Shown: piece after piece, positions 39,701 to 49,600 of the stretch
Layout of the letters: every line of letters begins with the position of its first letter
Numbering within the stretch: position 1 is the stretch's first letter
NCBI GenBank assembly: GCA_009869945.1
Contig: WIXG01000174.1
Span: 97,815 to 161,814, forward strand
DNA: 64,000 nucleotides
Source of the DNA: Mesaphorura yosii
Taxonomy: Eukaryota > Arthropoda > Collembola > Poduromorpha > Tullbergiidae
Reading direction: 5' to 3'
Position numbers and translations under genes: made by a program
The notes under the pieces: model-generated
What the model was told of the DNA's origin: nothing
What the model saw: only the letters and a program-made list of their open reading frames with translations
Database searches by the model: none

Positions 39701-39781
39701 GCAAAAGAACTGGACGAGATGAAGGCATTAGAAGCTGATGGCAAAGGAGAAGGTAATGGCAAAAGAAATCATCCACTTTAG
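36734..39781 (+). CDS. inward rectifier K+ channel, Irk type (Kir-B), 553 aa
   Basis: Five exons: 36734-37592, 37694-37857, 38901-39040, 39215-39493 and 39562-39781, all GT-AG and in phase. Residues 1-190 are a Ser/Asn-rich, probably disordered N-tail, far longer than the roughly 80 residues usual before M1. Basic KIRKR, the slide helix [18 protein letters not shown]1, the pore with [15 protein letters not shown]2, the PIP2-binding LSRPKKR and the C-terminal [13 protein letters not shown] follow. The M2 rectification site is Gln (37855-37857), and the site equivalent to Kir2.1 Glu224 is Ser (39228-39230). Weak rectification is therefore predicted. Introns after M2 and after TQA(R) match those of Kir-A, while the M1 intron of Kir-A is absent. 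The C-terminus is short and has no PDZ ligand. The start is the first ATG after an in-frame TGA at 36707. Confidence 0.93.
37858..38900 (+). other. Kir-B intron 2 (1.0 kb)
   Basis: A phase-0 intron directly after the M2 Gln codon, in the same position as a Kir-A intron. No coding content is seen. Confidence 0.85.
39081..39147 (+). repeat. diverged 14-17 bp repeats in Kir-B intron 3
   Basis: Five successive variants of a TGTTYCnnGAnAAT-like unit occur in tandem, the last ending TTGTTCCGGGACAA, a near-palindrome. It lies in the 174-base intron 39041-39214 and is probably a decayed short tandem repeat. Confidence 0.6.
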
Positions 39782-39895
39782 TTTTCCTGTGAATATATTT
39801 ATCGTTATTCCTTATATTGTCCTTGAATCATATGACATTTTCCGCGAACTCTGTGCGGCCTTTAACCTCAGACAGTCACGCGTTTTGCCCTTGTA

Positions 39896-39901
39896 AATAA
39901 A
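39896..39901 (+). promoter_or_regulatory. candidate poly(A) signal of Kir-B
   Basis: AATAAA lies 115 bases after the Kir-B stop. This places the transcript end just short of the 3' end of the converging QRICH2-like gene. Confidence 0.6.
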
Positions 39902-39955
39902 ATATTTGCGAATTGAATCGCATTTTACGACAAGAAATACGATCCGCGAGAATAA

Positions 39956-39961
39956 TTTATT
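39956..39961 (-). promoter_or_regulatory. candidate poly(A) signal of the QRICH2-like gene
   Basis: TTTATT on the plus strand is AATAAA on the minus strand, 87 bases past the stop codon of the QRICH2-like gene. Used together with the Kir-B signal at 39896, it would leave the two transcripts ending within tens of bases of each other. Confidence 0.55.
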
Positions 39962-40047
39962 ATGCTCGCTGTTTGTATGTTCACAGGAAGCAAGTTGCTG
40001 ACACCGTTTCGTGCTGCCATTCCACAACGGCCGAAGATTAACTTATT

Positions 40048-43000
40048 TTAACAAAACGCCTTTTTAGCATTTCTCAAGTTGAACAGGTCGTACGCCCGAT
40101 GCGAAGCACTTGTTTGTCCGGTTGGTCCAGGCATACTTGCTCCAAGGCAGGGGAGCGGCAGAGAATTGGTCACACCAGAAATATTGCAGTGGCGATCACA
40201 GGAAATGCAGTAGCAGTCTTTTATCAGCTTCTTCCTTGTCCCAGCCGGATCCGGTTCATTGAACTGCTTAACGAGTGCGGTGACTTGGGCTTCGAGATCC
40301 CCCAAATGCGATTTGAAGTACGCTCGAAGTGGACCGATCTCGTACTTGTCCAGTTTGTCACCCATTTCTTCAATCAGTTTGTCGGTTATTCGTTTCCAGC
40401 CTTCGTTCTTCTGGTAGACTTCAACGAGCAGAGTCTGCAACTTATTCGCGAGCTCGTCGATCGCATCTCCAAACTCGTCGTAGGACACTTTCGTGTTAAT
40501 CTCTTCCTTATCGGCCTTCTCACCCATCGCGTCAACCAGCATTGGCTTCGTGACAACCATTGCGTGCAGCTGTTCGATGACTTCGTATAATTGCTACAAA
40601 TTACAAATATTACAAAATGATGTTTCTCTTTACAAAATATTTTTACGAGTTTTGACCATTAAAATGCATACACACGCTATACTCACTTCAATTCGATCTT
40701 GTTGTTCGTCCGAAATAGTGAGCAAATTATTCAGATTCGTGAAAATTGTTTGCAAGTCGTCCGGTGAGACTTCGGGGCCCTTCTTCTCAGTCAGAACATT
40801 TATTTCCCGCCTAGGTCGAGGGCCGACCTTCGACTTCATGGTTCCAGTCGAGGTGTGACTTTCAGAGTAACCCGGGCGCTGCTGCCCTCCACGACCTCCT
40901 CCAAACAGCTGCTGTCGTTGCCAATGTCCACTTTGCTGCCTAGCAGCACCGACCTGTTGACCCGCACCTGGTCCGGTCCCACGTTGTTGCTGTTGGTTTA
41001 GCGATTGTGGTCCTTGCTGCCATCCAGCCGATCCAGGAGCTTGACCTTGAACTCCGCCACCAGGTTGTCCTTGTTGGTCTTGTGTTTGCAGACCACGTAA
41101 AAAAGTTTCCATTTCCTCCTTCCACTAAAATTATGACCAGTAATAATCACCGTCACGCCTGTCGGTTCATAATTAAACTATTAACTGACACTAATATAGG
41201 TCTTACCTGCTGCTTGGCGTTGTCAAACTCCTTCTTCAATGTGTCCACTGCATTCTTTGATGCTTCCAACCCTGCCCTCACTGACCCCGACATTTGTGGT
41301 CCCTCTGCTGCTCCGCCACTTTGATCACCTTCTGTTTGACCTGGGCCACCCACTCCTTGACTGCCTTCACCTTGGACATCGGCAGCTTTGCTGTCTGCAC
41401 CTTGACCGCCTGAAACTGCACCCTCTGCGTCTGCGCCTTGACCACGTACTGACGCTGAACCCTCTGGCTGCTGGGAGCCCTGGCCCTGGTCTTCAACCTT
41501 TCCAGTTCCAGCAACCGCAGCACCAGCTTCCTTTGCTAGCTTGGGAATAGTCAGGCCCCGAGGCGACTTTCCAGCAATAGTCGCAGCGCGAGCTTCTTTT
41601 GCTTGCTTGAGAGTGTTCAGGCCCTTCGTCAAGTCTTCGTTTAATTTGACCATCTAACAACAATCAAAGAACAATAATAAAATGTTCAAGAATGAAAATA
41701 CATAAATACATGCGAGTATAATTTAATTAAGAAAAACCTTCTGAATGGCAGCTTCAGCAGTAGCAACTCTGTTATTCAGGTCAAAAATCTGCCGTTTCTC
41801 ATTCACAGACATTCCTTCCGGTTTTTCAGCTGTTCCTGACTCGCCAGTGCGCAGAATTGTAGAAGTTGTCGGTGGCAGCGCATTCAAAGTCTCCAAGTGC
41901 TTCTCCAATTGTGCCACCTTGTTCTGCATCTCTTCGTACTGGGCCGTCGAAGGAATCTTCGCACCCGCCGTGTTTGTTGCAAGCTGAGGAACAGTTAGTT
42001 GTTGCTGATGCTGAGGCGCAGTCACTTTTGTTCCAGCGTCTCCGCTCTTCAACTTGCCTCCTTCAGGGACGGGAGCAGGGGGTGCAGCTGTTGGAACAGA
42101 TTGGGCAGTTTCAACAGTGATAGCCTCTGTCCCGGCTCCTTGACCACCTCCTGCAGCTTGACCACGGGCCGCTTTACCGCCTGCACCCTTGCCACCTGGA
42201 ACTTCGCCTTCTGGGCCTTGACCGCCGCCTGCAGCTTGGCCACCTTTACCCTGGCCACCAGCAACTTTCCCGCCTACAGTGTTGCTGCCTCCACCTTCAC
42301 CACTTGGAACTCCGCCTTCTGCGGCTTGACCATGTGCTGAACCCTCTAGCTGTGATCCGTGACCTTGAGCCTTAGCGGCTGCTTCCTTTTCTTGCTTGAG
42401 AGTGTTCAGGCCCTTCGCCAAGTCTTCAATCAAGCTGGCCATCTAACAGTCAAAGACAACAGAATAAAACTTTTGGCAGTTGAAGAATGCAAGTACATGC
42501 ATGTACAATTCAAATAATGTGGAACCTTCTGGATAGCAGCTTCAGCAGCAGCAGCTCGGTTATTCAGTTGAATGATCTGCCACATGTCATTCACGGACAT
42601 TCCTTCCGGCTTTTCAGCTGCGGCTTTTCCTGCTTCCCCAGTGTTCAGAATTGTGGAGTTTGTCGGCAGCGCGTACAAAGCCTCCATGTGTCTCTCCAGT
42701 CGAGCCACCTTGTTTTCCAATTCTTTGTACTGCGCTGTTGGAGGAATCTTCGCACTCATCGCATTTGGCACGGGCTGAGCAACAGTGGGCTGCTGCTGCT
42801 TCGGGTGGGGTGCAATTACTTTGGTTCCAGCGTCTCCGCTCTTCAACTTGCTACCAGGCTGCAGAACTCCGACACTTACTGAACTCATGTCGGAAATCAC
42901 TGCAGAGGACGGTGCGGTCGTAGGTGCGGATGGGGCGGTGTCAGCAATCACAGCGTCTGCCTTCTCAAGGGATCGCCTGGCAGCTCGAGGTGTCTTGGAC

Positions 43001-43340
43001 ACGTATTGATATCCCGGTGCATTGTATCGCAGCACTCCGGGCATAGGGCTTGATGTTCCAGCGCCTTGAGTGTAGTTCTTGAAATTCTGTATGCAGAATT
43101 CTTTAATTAACTATTTGCTATCAGGGACAACAGCATACACAGGAAATGGGAACTTCCAAGTACCTGAATTTGATGCGCCGTGACATCGTCCAAGTGCGGG
43201 TGGACGTTCTCAACGCCGAGTTGGTGAACAAGCTCAAGAAGCACGACGCGTAGAATGTTAAAGTTGACTGCACCCACTTCTGGTGAACAGAGTGCTAAAT
43301 CAATCAGGTCATTGAGAGTGAAATCGGGTGCCGCCGCCAT
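40048..43340 (-). CDS. QRICH2-like: QRICH2-like / DUF4795 protein, 957 aa
   Basis: Six exons on the minus strand: 43340-43164, 43086-42526, 42442-41738, 41653-41207, 41124-40687 and 40593-40048, all separated by phase-0 introns. The N-terminus (DLIDLALCSPEVGAVNFNIL) matches the start of vertebrate QRICH2/C16orf96-type proteins. The middle holds two short predicted coiled coils per repeat copy, Gly/Ala/Gln-rich collagen-like stretches and a Gln-rich segment. The last exon is the DUF4795-type region, with helical DKLIEEMGDKLDKYEIGPL and a Cys cluster, CYCISCDRHC. QRICH2 is a sperm flagellum protein in mammals, so a ciliary or sperm role is likely here but is inferred. Exons 2, 3 and 4 carry a tandem duplication of about 789 bp. 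The ATG at 43340-43338 is chosen because it begins the conserved N-terminus. Human QRICH2 is longer, at about 1660 aa. Confidence 0.88.
41581..42850 (-). repeat. about 789-bp tandem duplication inside the QRICH2-like gene
   Basis: The segment KLKSGDAGTK...EAAIQK occurs at 42526-42850 (end of exon 2) and again at 41738-42060 (end of exon 3). The segment EDLxKGLNTLKQxKEA occurs at the start of exon 3 (42442) and again at the start of exon 4 (41653). The donors are 788 bases apart and the acceptors 789 apart. The introns between them (42443-42525 and 41654-41737) also look alike. This is one genomic duplication that includes an intron. Confidence 0.85.
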
Positions 43341-44246
43341 TGTTGTGGATGATCCAAACTCAGATGGTGATCGTCAGACTTGGCTTGGTTTGAATTAGGG
43401 GAGTTTCCAGGCACGGATGCTTGTTCAAGATTATTAAATCGAGCTGGTAGAAAGTGACTTCGACGTCCAAAGTTTTAAAAATTACGCAACTGCCTGCCTG
43501 CGAATTCACTTCCTCGAATCTAGAATGTTGAAATTTAAAAATTCATGACGTGATCTGATCTCGGACTGGCCAATTTCGTTCCAGTCCATTTCTTTGACAA
43601 GGTAATTACAGCATGCGTTTGTTCAAGGTTGCTTAGGACTAATGCTCTTAGATTGAAGGACCTTGGGTTTGTTGGTGGAATTGATTACCGAGGCAATTGG
43701 CAATTAAAACGGGAATTCAGGTACAAATTTGTTCGAATGAATCGAATCGTTGCAAGTAAGTGTCAGGTGGACAAAGACCAATGCGCTCCGCTGCCCGGAG
43801 GTACACAATGCTGACCATAAAATAAATTAAAAGTTATACTTTTATGATGCTGGCTGGCTAGACTGCATTCATCAATGACAGTAAAATAGTAATCTCCTGC
43901 TAATCTAAAGCTGGTATTTATGGGCATCGCCATTGCCATTAACAAAGACAAACTTAGCTGGCTGGGGGCGTTATTTACAGCTGTCATTATTGTCACAAGA
44001 GCATCGGGTTCTAAGCCTATGCTTGGTTGAGCTGGAGGAAGAACGTAAATTCGAACCCAAATACCAATATGAGAATGATTCATGCTCACAGTATTTGTGC
44101 CATGTATAACGTTGGTTGACAATTAATTTATGAACTTATCAATTTCACTAACGACTGTATGGATTGAAATTGCATAGGCAATCGCTACGATCAAAGACGA
44201 AATGTGAGTATCAGTAAATTAGTTTCATCACGGGCTCGAAAACGTA
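43341..44246. promoter_or_regulatory. shared head-to-head promoter interval
   Basis: About 0.9 kb separates the divergent start codons of the QRICH2-like gene (minus) and the TMEM130-like gene (plus). It must hold both core promoters, unless one uses a leader exon elsewhere. No clear TATA box was found. The open frames inside (for example 43629-43814) have no support. Confidence 0.5.
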
Positions 44247-46347
44247 ATGGCTAAACTAAACGCTATAATACTAGTGCTTGGTAAGTTCAAAACTGAAAGG
44301 CCTAGAACTTGTCCTCCCTCATGTAACTCATGTTGATCGTTAAATTTCAATTTGTTGATCTGCAGTCACATTAACACTGGTACAGTATGTGGACTCTTCG
44401 CCCAAACTTCATGTCTCATCAGACCAACCAGCAATTCTTGGATCATCAATTACATTCTATGCAGTCTTAGAGAATAAGGACCGAGACAGCTATGATATAA
44501 AATTTACCGAGAATGCACCTCCAGGACGAACCCATCAAGGAGTACTCAATGCTGCCAACAATTTCAAGTACAACTGGACGATCAGTGCCAGCAGACAGGG
44601 AACGTATTCAGTTACGACAGTCGTGTCCTATGAATTCTTACTTATTTACATAACGGTAAGTCGAACTTGGTGTCTACTGTAAGGACAAGTCTTCGAATCT
44701 AATCTTTATCCTGCTGTGTGTCTGCAGGTTGCATCAAAAATTACGTATTACCAAATTTCAGGTGAGCTAACCAGTCAAATTTTTCAAGGGGGCGTACGCT
44801 GACAGGTAATTTTATGTTGTTAAAATTGTTTGCAGACACATTTGCGGGTTCATTAATTGCTGAGCAGCCTGGAAGAAGTCCCAAGGTGGATCCGATATAC
44901 GTCCAAACAACAAATGAAACAAACTTGCGTGTGCAAGTCCATGACCCGACAAACTACTTGGCAAAGGCGGTGAATGTAACCTACACCTGGTTCCAGAATG
45001 GGACGTTCATCGCCAATACAACGGAACCTCTGTTGAAACGAAACTTTACCCAAGAAGGCGTCTTCCCAATGCTAGCCAATCTAACAGCAGTTTATAATTC
45101 AACAACCGGGAATACAACGACCTATTTCGAAAGGCATGGGTCCTTCAACCTCAACGTGACCGCAAGAATTCCAATAGTGAATTTCACATACACTGGAACA
45201 ACATGGTTCAGGCACGGAAAATTGCTTGAACTTCATATTACATGTGATGGGTCATCGACGTACAATTACTGCTGGATGATAAAACCCGCTCCGTACAACC
45301 ACACTGGAAACGAAACTTGTGGTTCGCCAAGTGAAACAAATGAGTGTGATTTCGACATTATCCGATATCTTCCGGATCCTGGAATTTACACGCTGTTGAT
45401 AATAATCGGAAACGATGTGTCCCATTTCGTGAACCAGAGCACTGTGAATGTTTACAAAGTCAATCGTCAGCCGCAGTTTTCCGTGATAATTGTCCCCATT
45501 TCCTGTACAATTTTAGCCATCGCATTAGTCATATTTGGATTCGCGTATTATTGGGAGAATCGCGAGAGGTAAAATTCGCTTCTTGTTGATTGAATATGTA
45601 GTTCGTCTTGATCGTGGAAATCTCTCTTGATATTTCAGGTACACTGTCGAAACGGCAGACTTTGATTTCGGCCAATCTGAAGACGAGAGGCCGTACACAA
45701 GGTTCTTTGACCGGTTGCGAGATTCGTTGTATTCCAATTCCAGATCCACTCATAATTTACTAATCAATCCCGACGATGCTAGTCAAAGTCAGAGTGCGTT
45801 CACAAGGTACGGAACTTGCCCTCGAGACACCAAAAAGCCAGCGTGCTAAGGCGGCGGCTCTTCGTTCGCAGTTTTTCTTTGTATTCTTCTTATAGTCTGT
45901 CTTTATTTTTCATGTCGCATCTTCATTTAACATTCCAGGCCAAAAGATGGTCGTGCAGTGCAGTGCATCGGGCTATTTTGCATGATTGTATATATTTCGG
46001 TAGTTTTGTTGTGTAGCTTTGATAATAAAGACCTTCTGCAGAAAAATTGCCATACTAATTTGCCTTAACTCGCCTAACTACAATCTCCAGTGTATATTGG
46101 TTTTGGCTGTCTCATTGCTTAACTATTCTTGTAATAACAAAGAGTTTTCGAGATCAGCGACTCTGCATCCTAAAGTGCTTCATAAACCATCTTCATTGGT
46201 CGAATATTTTGTCTTACAGGTGATTCACACATCTACCCACTACGAAAAATCCACGATCTCGAACTGAATCTCGACGCCGCGTTCTTGTTGGAATCGAAAT
46301 CCGAAAACTATGAGGAATGGATCACTTGCGCAGTTGCGGGATCGTGA
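44247..46347 (+). CDS. TMEM130-like: TMEM130-like PKD-domain membrane glycoprotein, 457 aa
   Basis: Six exons: 44247-44280, 44366-44655, 44728-44761, 44836-45568, 45639-45793 and 46220-46347, all in phase. The protein has a signal peptide (MAKLNAIILVLVTLTL) and an extracellular part of about 340 residues with many N-glycosylation sites. A PKD-like segment reads VHDPTNYLAKAVNVTYTW, with the same spacing as HDPSNFL in human TMEM130. The later CWMIKP and LPDPGIYT motifs also match it. One transmembrane helix (IIVPISCTILAIALVIFGFA) and an acidic cytoplasmic tail follow. TMEM130 is related to PMEL/GPNMB-type PKD proteins; its function is poorly known. The final donor is uncertain. GTGCGT at 45794 keeps a 41-residue end encoded by 46220-46347. 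Reading through instead stops at 45849, and the stronger-looking GTACGG at 45807 gives an immediate stop. Confidence 0.85.
46024..46029 (+). promoter_or_regulatory. candidate internal poly(A) signal, TMEM130-like gene
   Basis: AATAAA lies between the fifth exon and the last exon. It would serve a short transcript that reads through the fifth-exon donor and stops at 45849. Confidence 0.45.
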
Positions 46348-46605
46348 TCACGACCACCAAAACCACCTGCTCTGTTTTCCACATATTCAAATTACATGTG
46401 ACTGAATCATTAGAATAGTAGCAATATTTATGTTTATTGTTTCAGTAGCTGTTACTCTATCAGTTCACACAGTACATAATAAGTGATTCCTTCTTTTAAT
46501 TACGAAATGTGCTATAAATTATCCATTGCATTCGTAACTTGCGAAGCGTAGGAGAAGGCATGCGACAAAACAAAATAAGAAAGTGTGAATTTATAAAAAC
46601 GGATG

Positions 46606-46611
46606 AATAAA
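46606..46611 (+). promoter_or_regulatory. candidate distal poly(A) signal, TMEM130-like gene
   Basis: AATAAA lies 259 bases after the stop in the last exon (46345-46347), as expected for the long transcript. Confidence 0.5.
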
Positions 46612-46639
46612 AGGTGTTTGTTGAATCACAAATTAAATC

Positions 46640-49600
46640 TGAAGCGTGCACTTCTTATTTTTCTCTCTCTGCTCTGAGCATTTTCGCATTGTTTAAAAGT
46701 AGGGGCCAAAAATTCGACAACACGGGAACGAGAATTACGAGAATTTCGATTCGGTTCTCCAACTTTTAACACCACAAAACAAAAAAGAGCTTAAGTCTTC
46801 AACCACATTGTTAAACAAGTCGATCTTCTGCGAAAGCCACAATGCAAATTCATGACCATGAAAAGCTAACTTTTTCTTCGGAAATCATGCTTTGACGTGA
46901 CGAGCTCATAATTAATTGGCATTCGAAGCTTTCAAAATAATTCTATGTCGAGACGACCATCTGAGGTTTAAAGCTTCTGAAGTTTTATATTCACTAGCCG
47001 GTTACAAAAATGAGCTAAATTAATGAGCGTTAAATTTCATTTTTAGTTAATCTGCATGACTTGACGTTTGGCTTCGACTTGAGCGTCCGTTTAGCGCCTG
47101 TTTTAGTTATCTGGAACGTCACCGCCCTGGCTTCGTTAAACGAACGGACTGAGAATCGGCGTGTCAGGGGCTCTGAAATTCTAGAAAAGTCGCACGGACT
47201 TTGAAGGAAAGTCATGCGAACGAAGAACTCGACAGGCATGGCGTATTTAAGGGGTAGATGCGTATTTGAAAGATGAGAGACGCGAAGTCTGGAGCCACTG
47301 CTGGAACCGGGAACGTGGAAATTGCACTTTGGTAGTGACAGCACCGTAAAAAGTTGTGGTACTCGCGTTTTGGATCTCATTCTCAGTCACGGCTCTATGG
47401 AAAGCAGTTGAGGAATACACGCCGTTTCGATTTGATCAATTTATGACTGACATGAAACCACAACCTAAAGTTGTGATTAGTGCATGGCAGGTTGTTATCT
47501 CAATGTACGGTGATTAGTAATTAAAGGCATAGTCAGTGCAGTGTGACTGTGACTTGGTTAATTAATATTGCTAGTGAGGTTCAGCGTTTGTCACCACTAC
47601 ACTGGTAGAATGGAATGAGGGCCAACTGATCGCCGGAAGGGTATGTCTTTTTAATCCAGTACATTAAAGCAATTGGTAATTTTCAGTCATCGTTCACATC
47701 AGTCGCACCTCGCACGTTACGAATCCGACAAGATATCAGAACAGAACCGATAGGGGCAGCGGTATTGCAGGTTGACGAAGGACAATAAAACAAACAACGT
47801 GGACGCGAATATTAGTAGTAATATTTTTCGGTAATTCAAGTCTGTGCAATTGCAATAAATTCCGAAGAAACGGAAGAAAACAATCATTTCAGGCACACGC
47901 GCACGGGCTAATTTGGAGTCGTACACAAAAATCAAGTTATGTAAAATACTGGAGCTAAAACTAGGCTCTTAAACTAGAATTGCACGTGGCATGTAAGTAC
48001 AACAGAGCAGATAGACGCGGCGTAGAATGACAGACGCGCAAATAAGAATCTAATTTTCTCACTTCATCTTGTCGCGCGCGGAAGGTACTTACTCGCCTTC
48101 GCCGTCGCCGTCTTGCAGTGCCGTGTTTCAAGCACAGTTGTTTTGTAAGTGTGAGTTTATGATTATTAAACTATAAAAACACACGTAATAATGTAAACTG
48201 CCAATTTCCTTCCCGTACTAAACCGCTCGCACTTGTCTTTAAGATTAGATTCGAAATTGTCTTTTCTGTGTCGCCTCCTTTCTTGCTCCCATTCCCAGCA
48301 ACTCGTCATCCTTTGCCATATGCCGAACCCGTATTTCGGAGAAATCTCAATCCATCAACAAAATACAGAAAATATTGAAAGCGAAGAGAGAAAGAAATCT
48401 AATTTTACAATTTTTCATGTTGAAAAAACGGAAATGATGTTTCTGAAAGTACAAACTGGAAGCTGGTACCTTCCTTTAAAGGTAAGCAGCCAGAAAGAGC
48501 AAATTCGGGAATCGGGAATTGAACGAACGCTGAGCAGAAGCAAGATTTCTAAAGTGAGAACGGAGAAACTCAATTCAAATGAGAATGAGAAGATGCGAAA
48601 TGACGCGACGACGCGAGTGAGCCCGGTCCGGGCTTGCTTTCACCGCAACTGCGATGAGGCGATGCCTTGCTTGGCAATGCAATCCTCAAAGCTGCTGTGT
48701 AGGCTGCGATTGTTTGATAGAATAGTCAGAGTATGAATTATGTCAAGATTTTATCTAAGATTAGACTGCGGCAGTGGCAATTAAAACTTTTATTTCAGTC
48801 AATTTTTTTTTACTCAATTGCTTCCAGCATTAGTATTGATGTACACTGAGATTAGATCCGAGACGATAATCCAAACCGAAAAGGGACAGGATACAAGAAT
48901 TATGGCCAAACTCGAAATTGCCGAAAAACGCATTTTATTTGACAACGTATGGACTTTGCTGGCGACCGAGTTGCCGCTTACTGAGTTCATTGTGCGCTGT
49001 GGCCTTGCAGTTAGTGTCCAGGAAATTAGTGGCTTTCCGTATTCCTCCTCTGAACCACTTACTTTTGCATCTCGCTTCGGTGCTCGGTCCCTTGCCCATT
49101 GCCATTACCCTGCTAGAATGAAAACAGTTATACGACCGGTGCGGCATTACGAATAGGAAGTGAATGATGGCACGGTACAAGAGAAAACGCGTTTAAAGAA
49201 AGGAAAATACTGCAGGCACAAGACAAGACTCAAGACCGGCAAGTTTTATGCTTTTGCTGCTGCCCGGCAAAGCGAGAAACTGTGCTGTGTATATCACAAG
49301 CAAGTTCAACGCTCAGTGCAGGACAATCAGTTTTGAAGAATGATAATCGCGCCGTGTCTTGGCTGGAGAAAGCATTAAAGTGAAGTAAAGTAAAAAGTCA
49401 GCTGAACTTCATATACGAAATTAATGTCTAGGGATATAATCCATTTGTTAACCCGGTCGGGTGGCGGACCGATGTAGCCAGACCTGCGAGGACGAGGGCC
49501 TGGCCTCTCTGGTCGGTCAAATCTTAAGCTGGCTTGATGCTTGGCTTGACGTGGCTTGAGACGAGCCTCTGGAGAGCGATCGTATCATCAACTTCAACTC

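Noticed and set aside
48233..48736. 167-codon plus-strand open frame, with a possible acceptor (TTCCCAG near 48298) and a GTAAGC donor at 48482
   Set aside because: The frame begins with a non-ATG codon, no family is recognised, and no phase-matched partner exon was found on either side. A chance open frame of this length is plausible in 64 kb.
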